The notes beneath the pieces were generated by a model that was not told the DNA's origin, made no database searches, and saw only the letters and a list, made by a program, of their open reading frames with translations. Position numbers and translations under genes: made by a program. From Bacteroides zhangwenhongii (GTDB lineage Bacteria > Bacteroidota > Bacteroidia > Bacteroidales > Bacteroidaceae): a DNA stretch of 64,000 nt. Positions 48,980 through 58,954 of this stretch are shown in pieces (within the stretch, counting starts at the first letter, position 1; every line of letters starts with the position of its first letter). The stretch covers positions 3,596,001 to 3,660,000 of the forward strand of contig NZ_CP059856.1 of NCBI RefSeq assembly GCF_009193325.2, in the 5' to 3' direction.

Positions 48980-51900
48980 ATGAAAAAGAATCTCTTTTCT
49001 TTTCCCCGCTCAAAAGTGCGGATGCTAAAAGAATCAAAAGGAGTCTGGCTCTTCTTGATTATGTTTTGGATGATAAATACAGCTGCCACAGCAGCAGGTA
49101 TTGAGATTAAAGGTACTGTTACAGACAGCAAAGGTGACCCCCTTCCCGGAGTTAATATTGTTGAGCTAGGAGTTAAAAAGAACAATGGTACCATCACTGA
49201 TTTAAACGGTAAATATACTATAACAGTAGAAAGCCCGAGATCTGTTCTTCAGTACACTTTTATCGGTTATAGAACAACAGAGGTCACTGTAGGGAACCGT
49301 AAAACAATCAACGTTTCACTCAAAGATGATACTAAGTCTTTGGATGAAGTAGTCGTTATCGGTTATGGTACAATGAGGAAAAAAGATTTATCCGGAGCCG
49401 TTTCCTCTATTAAAAGTGATGACCTGATGCTTGGTAATCCGACTAGTATTTCCCAAGCTTTACAAGGTAAGTTAGCCGGTGTACAAGTGAACCAGAGTGA
49501 CGGTGCTCCCGGTTCAGGTGTAAGTATCACTATCCGTGGTGCCAACTCATTCTCTACAAATTCACAGCCACTTTACATTGTCGACGGTATTCCGTTTGAG
49601 GTAGGAGATACTCCAAGCAGTAAGGCAAATGAAGGCAATAACTCCACAACCAATCCTCTTTCATTAATCAATCCTAATGATATCGAATCAATTGATATTT
49701 TAAAAGATGCTTCTGCAACAGCCATTTACGGTTCTCGCGGAGCTAATGGTGTTGTATTGATCACCACTAAAAGAGGTCGTGCCGGAGACGCTAAGGTTGA
49801 GTTCTCTGCCAACTTCGGCCTTTCTAAAATAGCCAAAATGGTAAAAATGCTGGATGCTTACACTTACGCTAATTATGTAAATGAAGGTGTAATCAACGGA
49901 GCTGCTTATGACAATCTTCCCTATTCATACCTTCCTTATCGTGGAAAATGGAACTACCGTCGCGATGAGAACGACAAAATCGTTCCTAACTCCGGTAAAT
50001 ACTATGCTTCACCGGAAGATTATCTCAATCCGGGTTATCGCGAAGACGAATATGGTAATAAAGAATGGGTAGAGGGCACCAACTGGATGGACGAGATCCT
50101 ACAAGATGCATTAACACAGGAATACAACCTTAGTGTATCGGGAGGAAATGAGAAAAGCAATTATGCATTCTCCGGTAATTACACAGATCAATCGGGTATC
50201 ATCAAGAATTCCGGTTATGAACGTTTTGCTGTTCGTGCCAACATCGGAAGCCACGTGAAACCCTGGTTAAATACGGGATTAAATATCAACTTCACCCGTT
50301 CGTTAACTAAGTTTGCCAAGTCAAATTCTTATGATTATAGTATTATCCGTTCTGCCATGCTTTATTTACCGACATTATATGTAGGAGACAAGACAGAAGA
50401 TGATTCTTATGCATGGTTGTCAGCCAATCCACGTACATACGTTAATACAGCTAAAGATGAGCTGAAATCAATCAATGTATTTACTTCCTCGTTTGCCGAG
50501 ATTAAAATCCTCGATTGCTTGAAATTCCGTCAGAATCTAGGTATCAGTTATTCAGTAAACGATCGTGCAAGTTACTACAATCGTGAAACAGGAGAAGGTA
50601 AAGCCTCTAATGGACGTGCTGGTAAGAGTGACAATTTCTGGCAGAACTTAACAGCAGAATCATTGATTACTTTCGATAAGACATTCAACAAATTACATCA
50701 TCTCAATGTAGTAGCCGGTTTCACTTACGAAAAATCTGATTGGGGTGGAAAAACAATGAACGCATCCAACTTCCCGACTGACATCACACAAGACTTCGAC
50801 ATGAGTCAGGCATTAAATATCGAGGCACCGGCCAGCTATCGAGGGCAAGCAGTTTTAGTCTCTTTATTAGGACGTGCCAACTACACATTCAAAGACCGTT
50901 ATATCTTCACAGCGTCATTCCGCCGCGATGGTTCAAGCCGTTTTGCTCCGGGAAACAAATTTGCAAACTTCGCTTCAGGAGCGGTAGCATGGACTCTATC
51001 CGAAGAAGAATTTATCAAGAACCTGAATATATTCAGCAATTTAAAATTGCGCCTCAGCTACGGTCAAACAGGTAATCAAGCTATCAGCAGTTACCAGACT
51101 ATCGCTTCACTTGCACCATCCAATTACCCTCTGGACGGGACATTAAGCAGTGGATTTGCAGGACAAACTTACAAAGGTCCTTTGAATGACAAACTCAAAT
51201 GGGAAACAACCGACCAATATAATATCGGACTTGACATGGGATTCTGGAATAATAGAATTAGTTTATCTGCTAACTATTATTACAAGAAAACCAATGACCT
51301 GTTACAAAATGTATCTATACCGAACAGTACCGGCTATACTACCATGTGGACGAATTTCGGCCATGTCAAAAACAAAGGACTTGAGCTAACCGGTAAAATC
51401 GTTGCATTGGATAAAAAAGACTGGACTTTAGAATTCGACGGTAACATCTCCTTTAATAAAAACGAAATTGGAGGTTTAACAGCAGATCAATATGCCAACC
51501 AATTATGGTATAGCGCCAAAGAAGTATTTTTGCAAAGAAACGGATTGCCTATCGGAACAATTTTCGGCTATATAGAAGACGGCTTCTACGATAATATAGC
51601 AGAAGTCCGTGCAGATCCGATATATGCCAAAGCTTCTGATGACGAAGCCCGCAGAATGATCGGTGAGATCAAATATCTGGATAAAAACAATGACGGAAAG
51701 ATAACATCAGAAGACCGTGCTATCATCGGTGATACCAATCCTGACTTTATTTACGGTTTGAATGCCAATTTACGATGGAAAAATCTGACTTTGGGATTGT
51801 TCTTCCAAGGGACTCATGGTAATGATATTTTCAACGGTAACCTGACAAATATCGGAATGAGCAGTATTGCCAACATCACTCAAGATGCTTATGACTCACG

Positions 51901-52231
51901 CTGGACACCAGAGAATGCAGCTAACGCCAAATGGCCTCGCGTCACTACTGCAATGACTCGTGATATGAAGCTCTCTGACCGCTATGTAGAGGACGGATCT
52001 TACTTCAGACTAAAAACGATCAACTTAAACTATAATTTCGGTTCAGTCATAAAAGGTATCAGCAACCTATCTGTTTTCGGAACAGTCACAAACGTATTCA
52101 CGATTACAGGTTATAGCTGGTTTGATCCGGATGTAAACGCCTTTGGTTCTGACGCTTCCAGAAGAGGAGTCGATATCTTCTCATACCCGAGCAGCAGAAC
52201 ATATTCAATAGGTTTTAAATTAACGTTATAA
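48980..52231 (+). CDS. SusC-like TonB-dependent glycan transporter
   Basis: 1083 residues from the ATG at 48980. Signal peptide region (SKGVWLFLIMFWMINTAATA), CarboxypepD_reg domain (GTVTDSKGDPLPGVNIVELG), TonB box region DEVVVIGYGTMRKKDLSGAV, plug (VSITIRGANSFSTNSQPLYI, DILKDASATAIYGSRGANGV) and a barrel ending IGFKLTL. It would import oligosaccharides through the outer membrane. The SusD gene follows 9 bp later. Confidence 0.95.
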   Translation: MKKNLFSFPRSKVRMLKESKGVWLFLIMFWMINTAATAAGIEIKGTVTDSKGDPLPGVNIVELGVKKNNGTITDLNGKYTITVESPRSVLQYTFIGYRTTEVTVGNRKTINVSLKDDTKSLDEVVVIGYGTMRKKDLSGAVSSIKSDDLMLGNPTSISQALQGKLAGVQVNQSDGAPGSGVSITIRGANSFSTNSQPLYIVDGIPFEVGDTPSSKANEGNNSTTNPLSLINPNDIESIDILKDASATAIYGSRGANGVVLITTKRGRAGDAKVEFSANFGLSKIAKMVKMLDAYTYANYVNEGVINGAAYDNLPYSYLPYRGKWNYRRDENDKIVPNSGKYYASPEDYLNPGYREDEYGNKEWVEGTNWMDEILQDALTQEYNLSVSGGNEKSNYAFSGNYTDQSGIIKNSGYERFAVRANIGSHVKPWLNTGLNINFTRSLTKFAKSNSYDYSIIRSAMLYLPTLYVGDKTEDDSYAWLSANPRTYVNTAKDELKSINVFTSSFAEIKILDCLKFRQNLGISYSVNDRASYYNRETGEGKASNGRAGKSDNFWQNLTAESLITFDKTFNKLHHLNVVAGFTYEKSDWGGKTMNASNFPTDITQDFDMSQALNIEAPASYRGQAVLVSLLGRANYTFKDRYIFTASFRRDGSSRFAPGNKFANFASGAVAWTLSEEEFIKNLNIFSNLKLRLSYGQTGNQAISSYQTIASLAPSNYPLDGTLSSGFAGQTYKGPLNDKLKWETTDQYNIGLDMGFWNNRISLSANYYYKKTNDLLQNVSIPNSTGYTTMWTNFGHVKNKGLELTGKIVALDKKDWTLEFDGNISFNKNEIGGLTADQYANQLWYSAKEVFLQRNGLPIGTIFGYIEDGFYDNIAEVRADPIYAKASDDEARRMIGEIKYLDKNNDGKITSEDRAIIGDTNPDFIYGLNANLRWKNLTLGLFFQGTHGNDIFNGNLTNIGMSSIANITQDAYDSRWTPENAANAKWPRVTTAMTRDMKLSDRYVEDGSYFRLKTINLNYNFGSVIKGISNLSVFGTVTNVFTITGYSWFDPDVNAFGSDASRRGVDIFSYPSSRTYSIGFKLTL

Positions 52232-52240
52232 TCTCAAGAA

Positions 52241-54007
52241 ATGATGAAAAAGAAAAATATATTCATATATCTGATGGCATCCACTCTCCTATTATCCGGA
52301 GCAGTAATGACATCATGCGAAAGTATGATCGAGGAAAAACCTTTCGACTTCATTGCCCCTGAAGATGTTGAAGATTCTGATAATGGTGCCGACATGTGGG
52401 TAACAGGAGTATATAATACATTACACGAAGCCATGTTCAGATACGGTAGTTTTCCACGTCCATTGGATTATGACTGTGACTATATCTCCGGCGCTGTATG
52501 GCAGTTCAGCCAGTTCGGAAGCGGTAACTTCCAAGGAGGTGACGGGCAGGCCGATATACTTTGGACCGGAATGTACTCTTTGATTAATCGGGCAAACATT
52601 GCAGTCTCTGAAATCAATAAGATGCAAAATGTATCAGAAGCATTTAAAAAGAATGCATTAGGAGAATGCTATTTTCTTAAAGCATGGGCATATTTCTATC
52701 TGGTACGCGCTTATGGAGCTATCCCTATTTATTCTGTCAGTGTAAACGAATCCGGACAATATACCAACAATCCGCGTATTCCGATTGCACAAGTATACAC
52801 GGAAACAATCATACCTTTGCTTAAAGACGCTAAAGATATGATTTATAAAAACACAGATAATGGTTTTAAACCCGGAAGAGTCTGTGCTGCAACTGCAGCA
52901 GGTTTGTTAGCCAAAGTATATGCAACTATCGGCTCTGCTTCCACGGCTACCGGAGAACAGATAACAGTAAAGACCGGTGCACCGTTTGTCATGCAGAATG
53001 TAAATGGTACTATGACCAAAGTGTATACAGAACCTGTTCCGACAACATTCTCCAAGGATCAAGTTGCCGGTTACGAGAGCTTTTCTTCCCAAGAATATTA
53101 CAGACTGGCCTATGAAATTGCGGGAGATATTATCGGAGGAGAATATGGAGCACACCAACTTGAGGACTATGATTTGATCTGGTCTCCTTCCGGCAAGACT
53201 TGCAGCGAGCATTTATTCAGCTTGCAAACTAAATCCGGAGACGAACTATATGGTACATTATTCAGCTCTCACTACTGTGGCAGACTCAATGCAGCAGGCA
53301 ACATAGACAACAGCTTGACAGTAGGATGCAGAAAACACTGGTATCTATTATTTGAAGAAAAAGACTACCGTGTAGACAAAGGAGTGTTACATTGCTGGAT
53401 ACGCCAGAACTCCGATACCAGCTGGGGAGGCGGCTCATATTATCCGAATTTCGGAAAATGGCAACGTATGGTTGAAGCTAAAGAACCTCCATTCGATAAT
53501 CCTAAAGTAACTTCCGGATGGAGATGTGACGAGGGAGGATCAGAACAGTTCTTTGCTTTCACGACTAAATACTCGCAACAGATAGCTGATCAGACACAGC
53601 CCCGTACGGATGCTAATTACCCATTCCTCCGCTATGCCGATGTTGTTTTAATCTTTGCAGAAGCAGCCAATGAATTAAACGGTCCGACAAAAGAATCGGT
53701 AGATGCTTTAAACGATGTCCGCACACGCAGTAACGCAACAGGCAAAGAATTAGCAAATTTCACCGACAAAGCCAGCCTGCGTTCCGCTATCCTTGAAGAA
53801 CGTGCAATGGAATTAGCCTTAGAAGGTGATCGTCGTTGGGACTTAATACGCTGGGGAATTTATTTGCAAGCCATGAATGCTTTAGGCGGAATGGATGAGG
53901 CAAACAACGTAAAACAACGTTCCAGCAAGCATTTACTGTTCCCGATTCCGACTCTCGAAATCCTGACCAACCAAGGAATTAATGAAAATAATCCAGGATG
54001 GGATTAA
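52241..54007 (+). CDS. SusD-like glycan-binding lipoprotein
   Basis: 588 residues. Lipoprotein leader with Cys near 26 (TLLLSGAVMTSCES). RagB/SusD pattern: MYSLINRANIAVSEINKMQN, NALGECYFLKAWAYFYLVRA, and the late LIRWGIYLQAMNALGGM. It forms the lid of the SusC transporter and binds glycan at the surface. Aromatic residues for binding cannot be assigned with certainty. Confidence 0.95.
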   Translation: MMKKKNIFIYLMASTLLLSGAVMTSCESMIEEKPFDFIAPEDVEDSDNGADMWVTGVYNTLHEAMFRYGSFPRPLDYDCDYISGAVWQFSQFGSGNFQGGDGQADILWTGMYSLINRANIAVSEINKMQNVSEAFKKNALGECYFLKAWAYFYLVRAYGAIPIYSVSVNESGQYTNNPRIPIAQVYTETIIPLLKDAKDMIYKNTDNGFKPGRVCAATAAGLLAKVYATIGSASTATGEQITVKTGAPFVMQNVNGTMTKVYTEPVPTTFSKDQVAGYESFSSQEYYRLAYEIAGDIIGGEYGAHQLEDYDLIWSPSGKTCSEHLFSLQTKSGDELYGTLFSSHYCGRLNAAGNIDNSLTVGCRKHWYLLFEEKDYRVDKGVLHCWIRQNSDTSWGGGSYYPNFGKWQRMVEAKEPPFDNPKVTSGWRCDEGGSEQFFAFTTKYSQQIADQTQPRTDANYPFLRYADVVLIFAEAANELNGPTKESVDALNDVRTRSNATGKELANFTDKASLRSAILEERAMELALEGDRRWDLIRWGIYLQAMNALGGMDEANNVKQRSSKHLLFPIPTLEILTNQGINENNPGWD

Positions 54008-54036
54008 TCACTTATAACCATGTAAAAAAACAGATT

Positions 54037-55209
54037 ATGAAGAAAATAAAATATTTTGCAATAATCGCAGCATCCATATTCGCTTTAACATCCTGTACGG
54101 ATATTGTTGAAGTGGACGATCTGAAGGCCAAAGAAAACAAACCGTCAACAGGTGCTCCGAGTGTAGACAAAGTCGTTTTGGCAACAGACGCCGAATTTCC
54201 TATTGACGGGGCAAATTTCGAACAAGTAGTACGAATTGAAGGAACAAATCTCGGAGACATCACTTCACTGAAATTCAATGACATTGAAGTGGACAGCAAG
54301 GAGATCTATTCTACCTACGATATGCTTCTTGCACCTATTCCCCGTGCACTTCCTAAAGAAGTGTCAAACACGATTTATATCACAACCAAACATGGAGAAC
54401 TTAGTATTCCTTTTGTTGTTTCCATCCCTGATTTAACCATCAACGGACTCAAGAATGAATTCACCCAACCGGGAGATACAACAGTTATTACAGGCGACAA
54501 TTTCGACCTTTACGGCATTACCATTGAAGAAGCGATTGTCAATCTGGGTAACCTACCGGTTAATGTAATCGATGCAACCCGTACAGAACTGACAATAGAA
54601 ATCCCGGCAAATGCCACTCCCAAATCAACCCTTACCATAAAAGGAGCAAACATGGATGAAGCATACAAACTCACATACATGGATCCGGGAGTATCTCAGC
54701 TTTTCGACTTCAACAATTGGCCGGGACTCGGTGCTTTTACGCATTCCAGCCACTTCCCTGATGCCCCGAAAAATTTTCTATGCGACGGCACATTAGAAGG
54801 ACAACCGGAACCGTTAGTAGAAGGAGGAAAATATATCCGCTTCAATTATTCCGTGAACGCTTGGGGATGGATGGTCATGTGGGCCGGAACTATTACTGTA
54901 CCAGCAGAAGTAGCTGCAGATCCCTCCTCTTACGATTTAAGATTTGAAATTTGTACTGGAGCTAAATTCCCAATATCAGCCCAGGCACGTATCATCTTAG
55001 GAGAGTATATATGGTATCCTTCCAAAGGCGGACTTCCAGTCAACACCTATGGTGGATGGCAAACAGTACGAATCAGTGCCGATACGGAAGCATTATTACC
55101 TAACCCTATCGATCCTAGTACCAATACTGCTTTCAAAATCGTATTTTCACCCGAATCTGCTCAAGATTTCGACTTAAGTATGTGTAATTTCAGATTTGTT
55201 CATAAGTAA
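54037..55209 (+). CDS. IPT/TIG surface glycan-binding protein (SusE/F position)
   Basis: 390 residues from the ATG at 54037; the frame opens at 53998 but overlaps SusD and lacks a leader. Lipoprotein leader (AIIAASIFALTSCTDIVEVD). Tandem IPT/TIG-like domains (TDAEFPIDGANFEQVVRIEG, TQPGDTTVITGDNFDLYGIT) and a C-terminal beta domain of the SGBP type (FNYSVNAWGWMVMW). It is in the usual place for a surface glycan-binding protein. A strong terminator follows. Confidence 0.85.
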   Translation: MKKIKYFAIIAASIFALTSCTDIVEVDDLKAKENKPSTGAPSVDKVVLATDAEFPIDGANFEQVVRIEGTNLGDITSLKFNDIEVDSKEIYSTYDMLLAPIPRALPKEVSNTIYITTKHGELSIPFVVSIPDLTINGLKNEFTQPGDTTVITGDNFDLYGITIEEAIVNLGNLPVNVIDATRTELTIEIPANATPKSTLTIKGANMDEAYKLTYMDPGVSQLFDFNNWPGLGAFTHSSHFPDAPKNFLCDGTLEGQPEPLVEGGKYIRFNYSVNAWGWMVMWAGTITVPAEVAADPSSYDLRFEICTGAKFPISAQARIILGEYIWYPSKGGLPVNTYGGWQTVRISADTEALLPNPIDPSTNTAFKIVFSPESAQDFDLSMCNFRFVHK

Positions 55210-55218
55210 AAATAAAAA

Positions 55219-55244
55219 GGGAACGCCTTTGTTTCGGCGTTCCC
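55219..55244 (+). terminator. Hairpin between SGBP and GH5 genes
   Basis: GGGAACGCC (55219-55227) pairs with GGCGTTCCC (55236-55244), loop of 8. There is no long T-run, so it may be a processing or attenuating site that lowers expression of the downstream enzyme genes relative to the transport genes. Confidence 0.7.
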
Positions 55245-55256
55245 TCACCAACAAAA

Positions 55257-56354
55257 ATGATTCGATTTATGCTAAAAGATTTATTTTCATTAGTTACAAT
55301 TGTAGCACTTCTATTTTCATCCTGTTCTAAATCAGAAGAAGAAGAAAATGGTGATGACCCCCAACCCACCAAACAGACGGCTTATTTCGGAGTGAATCTG
55401 TCAGGAGCTGAATTTGGAAATGTATATCCGGGGGTAGATGGTACACACTATGGTTATCCAACAGAAAAAGACCTGGACTATTTCAAAGCCAAAGGCCTCT
55501 ATTTGGTACGTTTTCCATTCCGTTGGGAACGCATACAACCCACAATGAATGGAGAACTAAATGCAACAGAGTTGGCAAAAATGAAAAAATTCGTCAAAGC
55601 TGCTGAAGATAGAAACATGCAGATACTCTTGGATATGCATAACTTTGGAAGATATTGCGTATATTGCGACGGACAAAGTTCGCAAAACAATCAGTATGCA
55701 ATCATCGGTAATGCACGGTGCACTGTTGATAATTTCTGCGACGTATGGGAAAAACTGGCAAAAGAGTTTAAGGATTACAAGAATATCTGGGGATATGATA
55801 TAATGAATGAACCTTATGAGATGCTCGCATCAACTCCATGGGTGAACATAGCCCAAGCCTGCATTAACGCTATCCGTACAGTAGATACTAAAACAACCAT
55901 CATTGTCAGTGGAGATGAATTCAGCTCCGCCAGACGATGGAAGGAATGTAGCGACAACCTGAAAACTCTGACAGACCCAAGTAACAACCTGATATTCCAG
56001 GCTCATATCTATTTCGATTCGGATTCTTCCGGAAACTATGATAAAGGATATGATGAAGATGGAGCAACCATTCAAACAGGAGTAGCACGTTTGAAACCTT
56101 TCGTTGACTGGTTGAAAGAAAACAACAAACGCGGATTTGTCGGAGAATATGGAGTACCTGATACCGATGGCCGATGGTTAGATATTCTTGACTCAGCCCT
56201 CAAATATCTACAAGAAAATGGAGTGAACGGAACTTATTGGTCCGCCGGTCCGCGATGGGGCGATTATCCCTTATCTGTCCAACCGACCAACAATTACACT
56301 CAGGATCGTCCGCAACTGAATACGCTCCTGAAATATAAAAGTACGCAACAATAA
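55257..56354 (+). CDS. GH5 (subfamily 5-like) lipoprotein endoglucanase
   Basis: 365 residues. Lipoprotein leader (LFSLVTIVALLFSSCSKSEE). Sequence resembles GH5_5-type endoglucanases: YFGVNLSGAEFGNVYPGVDG, LYLVRFPFRWERIQPT, LLDMHNFGRYCVY, DIMNEPYEM with the acid/base Glu near 185 and VGEYGVPDTDGRW with the nucleophile near 297. Subfamily assignment is by memory of sequence style. Being a lipoprotein, it probably acts at the cell surface on long chains. It is paralogous to the GH5 at 58955. Confidence 0.8.
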   Translation: MIRFMLKDLFSLVTIVALLFSSCSKSEEEENGDDPQPTKQTAYFGVNLSGAEFGNVYPGVDGTHYGYPTEKDLDYFKAKGLYLVRFPFRWERIQPTMNGELNATELAKMKKFVKAAEDRNMQILLDMHNFGRYCVYCDGQSSQNNQYAIIGNARCTVDNFCDVWEKLAKEFKDYKNIWGYDIMNEPYEMLASTPWVNIAQACINAIRTVDTKTTIIVSGDEFSSARRWKECSDNLKTLTDPSNNLIFQAHIYFDSDSSGNYDKGYDEDGATIQTGVARLKPFVDWLKENNKRGFVGEYGVPDTDGRWLDILDSALKYLQENGVNGTYWSAGPRWGDYPLSVQPTNNYTQDRPQLNTLLKYKSTQQ

Positions 56355-56373
56355 CCAGATTTAAATACTGTCC

Positions 56374-58935
56374 ATGAGAACCCGATTCATCACTATCATC
56401 ACTTTACTTCTATCTACACCAATGGTTATCGCACAGAAATCCATGGATGAGATAGACAGGAAAAGCTTTGCAGCAAAGCCTTCTCCCATAGAGGTAAAAG
56501 GTACACAGATGACTGAAACAGGTAATATTCCTCCAGTTGGAAATATACCTGCGGAGTTCTCTTTGGACGGAATCTGGCAACTGGCGGAAGGAGGAACAGA
56601 AAAAGAACGCTTGCATACCTCCTGGACAGATCAAATACCTGCCCGTGTACCGGGAAGTATTCATACCGCACTGGTAGAAAATAAAATCATACCCGATCCA
56701 TACATCGGTCAAAATGATTCTATAGCGGAAAAACAATCTTATAAAACATGGTGGATGAAGCGGGAGTTCGAACTAAACTCCCCTTTATCTCACAGCATAT
56801 TATCTTTTGGCGGAATTGCCAATAAATGTACTATATGGCTCAACGGAAAACTCCTAGGAACACACGAAGGAATGTTCGGAGGACCTGATTTCTCAATAGG
56901 TAAATATTTAAAGAACAAAAATACGCTCATAGTAAAACTTGAAGCCATTCCTCAAATGTTTTTAGGGAACTGGCCGCCCAACGCAAATGAAAGTTGGAAA
57001 TATACAGTCGTGTTCAATTGCGTTTACGGATGGCATTATGCACAAATTCCGTCATTGGGAATCTGGCGAAGTGTCCAACTAAAAGAACAAGCCGCCGTAG
57101 ATATAGACTCACCTTTCGTCGCCACTCGTTCACTCGATGGTCAAATGCGTCTGACGTTTGATTTACACGAACAATCATCTCCATTAAAAGGAGTATTATA
57201 TGCTGAAGTATCTCCCAAAAACTTCAAAGGAATAAAACAATATTATCGTTTTGACATTAACAGCCGACGTAAACAAGAAACCTTGTCTTTGGACTTTCAA
57301 ATCAAGGATCCACACCTTTGGTGGCCTAATGACAGAGGAGAACAAGCTCTATATGATCTTAATCTCCGTTTCATTCCACAAAAAGGAAAAACAGCTCATG
57401 TAAAAACATCATTCGGCATCCGGACGATTGAGATGAGGCCATTAACCGATGGTGCTAAAGAAGATTATTATAACTGGACATTTGTCATCAACGGGAAACC
57501 GATGTTTATAAAAGGAACAGGTTGGTGTACCATGGATGCATTAATGGACTTTTCAAGAAATAAATATGAGCATTTACTTCAGATAGCCAAAAGCCAGCAC
57601 ATACAAATGCTAAGAGCTTGGGGAGGAGGAATGCCCGAGACGGATGACTTCTACGAATTATGCGACAGATACGGAATACTGGTTATGCAAGAATGGCCAA
57701 CAGCCTGGAATAGCCATAACACGCAGCCGTACTCTCTTTTAAAAGAGACGGTAGAAAGAAATACCAAACGACTCAGAAACCACCCTTCTCTTGTGATGTG
57801 GGGAGCAGGAAATGAATCGGACAAGCCATTCGGCCCTGCCATTGACATGATGGGACGACTAAGCATCGAACTCGACGGAACTCGTCCTTTCCATCGCGGG
57901 GAAGCTTGGGGAGGCAGCCAACACAATTATAACTGCTGGTGGGATAATGCCCACCTCAATCATAATTTGAATATGACCGCTCCTTTTTGGGGAGAATTTG
58001 GGATAGCATCATTGCCTCACATTGAGACAGTACACAAATATTTAGATGGGGAGAAAGAGGTGTGGCCTCCCCGAAGGAGCGGTAACTTCACACACCACAC
58101 TCCTATCTTCGGAACAATGGGAGAAATGGGAAAGCTCGTTCAATACTCCGGTTATTTTATGCCGAAAGATTCGCTGGCTTCTTTCATTCTCGGATCACAA
58201 TTAGCACAAGTAGTGGGAGTGAGACATACACTAGAACGGGCACGTACATTATGGCCTCATACTACGGGAGCACTTTATTATAAGATGAACGACAATTATC
58301 CCGGCGTCTCGTGGTCGTGCGTAGATTATTACGGCATCATTAAACCCATTCATTATTTTGTGCAAAAATCTTTTGCTCCGCTAGCGGCAGTTATGTTATT
58401 TGACCGTAGCAATCTCTCCAGCCAGGAAGTCAGCCTTCCTGTTTATCTGCTCGATGATTGCCAAGAACTGGACAAAAAACCTTATCAAGTGAAGGTATCT
58501 ATATACAATGATCAACTAGACACTGTCGCCAACCATACGTTTAATGGCACCGGAGATGAGAATGTTGTAAAAAAACTAGGAGAAATCTATTTAAACAGAG
58601 AGCAAACCAAATCTACCATGTTGTTCTTTGTATTGGATATAGTGAAAAATAACCGGAGTATCTACCGGAATTACTACTTCACCAATTATGAAGTGCGCCC
58701 GGGCTCCATCTTATCAATGCCCCAGACAACCATAAAGACGGAACGTAGGGGCAATGCAGTGATTCTGACAAATACAGGAAAATATCCTGCCATCGGAGTA
58801 CACATAGAAGTACCGGAGAAGATGGATCAACTCATCGTTTCGGAGAACTATATATGGCTTAATCCACAGGAATCAAAAAAATTAAAAATAAACTTGGAAT
58901 CTCCAGTGATTGTAAAAGGCTGGAACCTCCAATAA
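56374..58935 (+). CDS. GH2 family beta-mannosidase-like enzyme
   Basis: 853 residues, signal peptide (FITIITLLLSTPMVIAQKS). GH2 layout: sugar-binding domain (SFGGIANKCTIWLNGKLLGT), beta domain, TIM barrel (FIKGTGWCTMDALMDFSRNK, QMLRAWGGGMPETDDFYELC) with acid/base in MWGAGNESDKP near 480 and nucleophile in WGEFGIASLP near 541. The WPT and GNES segments and the length are as in mannosidase-type GH2s rather than beta-galactosidases. It likely removes beta-mannosyl ends in the periplasm. Confidence 0.8.
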   Translation: MRTRFITIITLLLSTPMVIAQKSMDEIDRKSFAAKPSPIEVKGTQMTETGNIPPVGNIPAEFSLDGIWQLAEGGTEKERLHTSWTDQIPARVPGSIHTALVENKIIPDPYIGQNDSIAEKQSYKTWWMKREFELNSPLSHSILSFGGIANKCTIWLNGKLLGTHEGMFGGPDFSIGKYLKNKNTLIVKLEAIPQMFLGNWPPNANESWKYTVVFNCVYGWHYAQIPSLGIWRSVQLKEQAAVDIDSPFVATRSLDGQMRLTFDLHEQSSPLKGVLYAEVSPKNFKGIKQYYRFDINSRRKQETLSLDFQIKDPHLWWPNDRGEQALYDLNLRFIPQKGKTAHVKTSFGIRTIEMRPLTDGAKEDYYNWTFVINGKPMFIKGTGWCTMDALMDFSRNKYEHLLQIAKSQHIQMLRAWGGGMPETDDFYELCDRYGILVMQEWPTAWNSHNTQPYSLLKETVERNTKRLRNHPSLVMWGAGNESDKPFGPAIDMMGRLSIELDGTRPFHRGEAWGGSQHNYNCWWDNAHLNHNLNMTAPFWGEFGIASLPHIETVHKYLDGEKEVWPPRRSGNFTHHTPIFGTMGEMGKLVQYSGYFMPKDSLASFILGSQLAQVVGVRHTLERARTLWPHTTGALYYKMNDNYPGVSWSCVDYYGIIKPIHYFVQKSFAPLAAVMLFDRSNLSSQEVSLPVYLLDDCQELDKKPYQVKVSIYNDQLDTVANHTFNGTGDENVVKKLGEIYLNREQTKSTMLFFVLDIVKNNRSIYRNYYFTNYEVRPGSILSMPQTTIKTERRGNAVILTNTGKYPAIGVHIEVPEKMDQLIVSENYIWLNPQESKKLKINLESPVIVKGWNLQ

Positions 58936-58954
58936 CCCTATTAAACAGAACATT

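Noticed and set aside
53998..54036. Upstream extension of the IPT/TIG gene
   Set aside because: It overlaps the SusD stop and would place the lipoprotein leader internally; the ATG at 54037 gives a normal leader.
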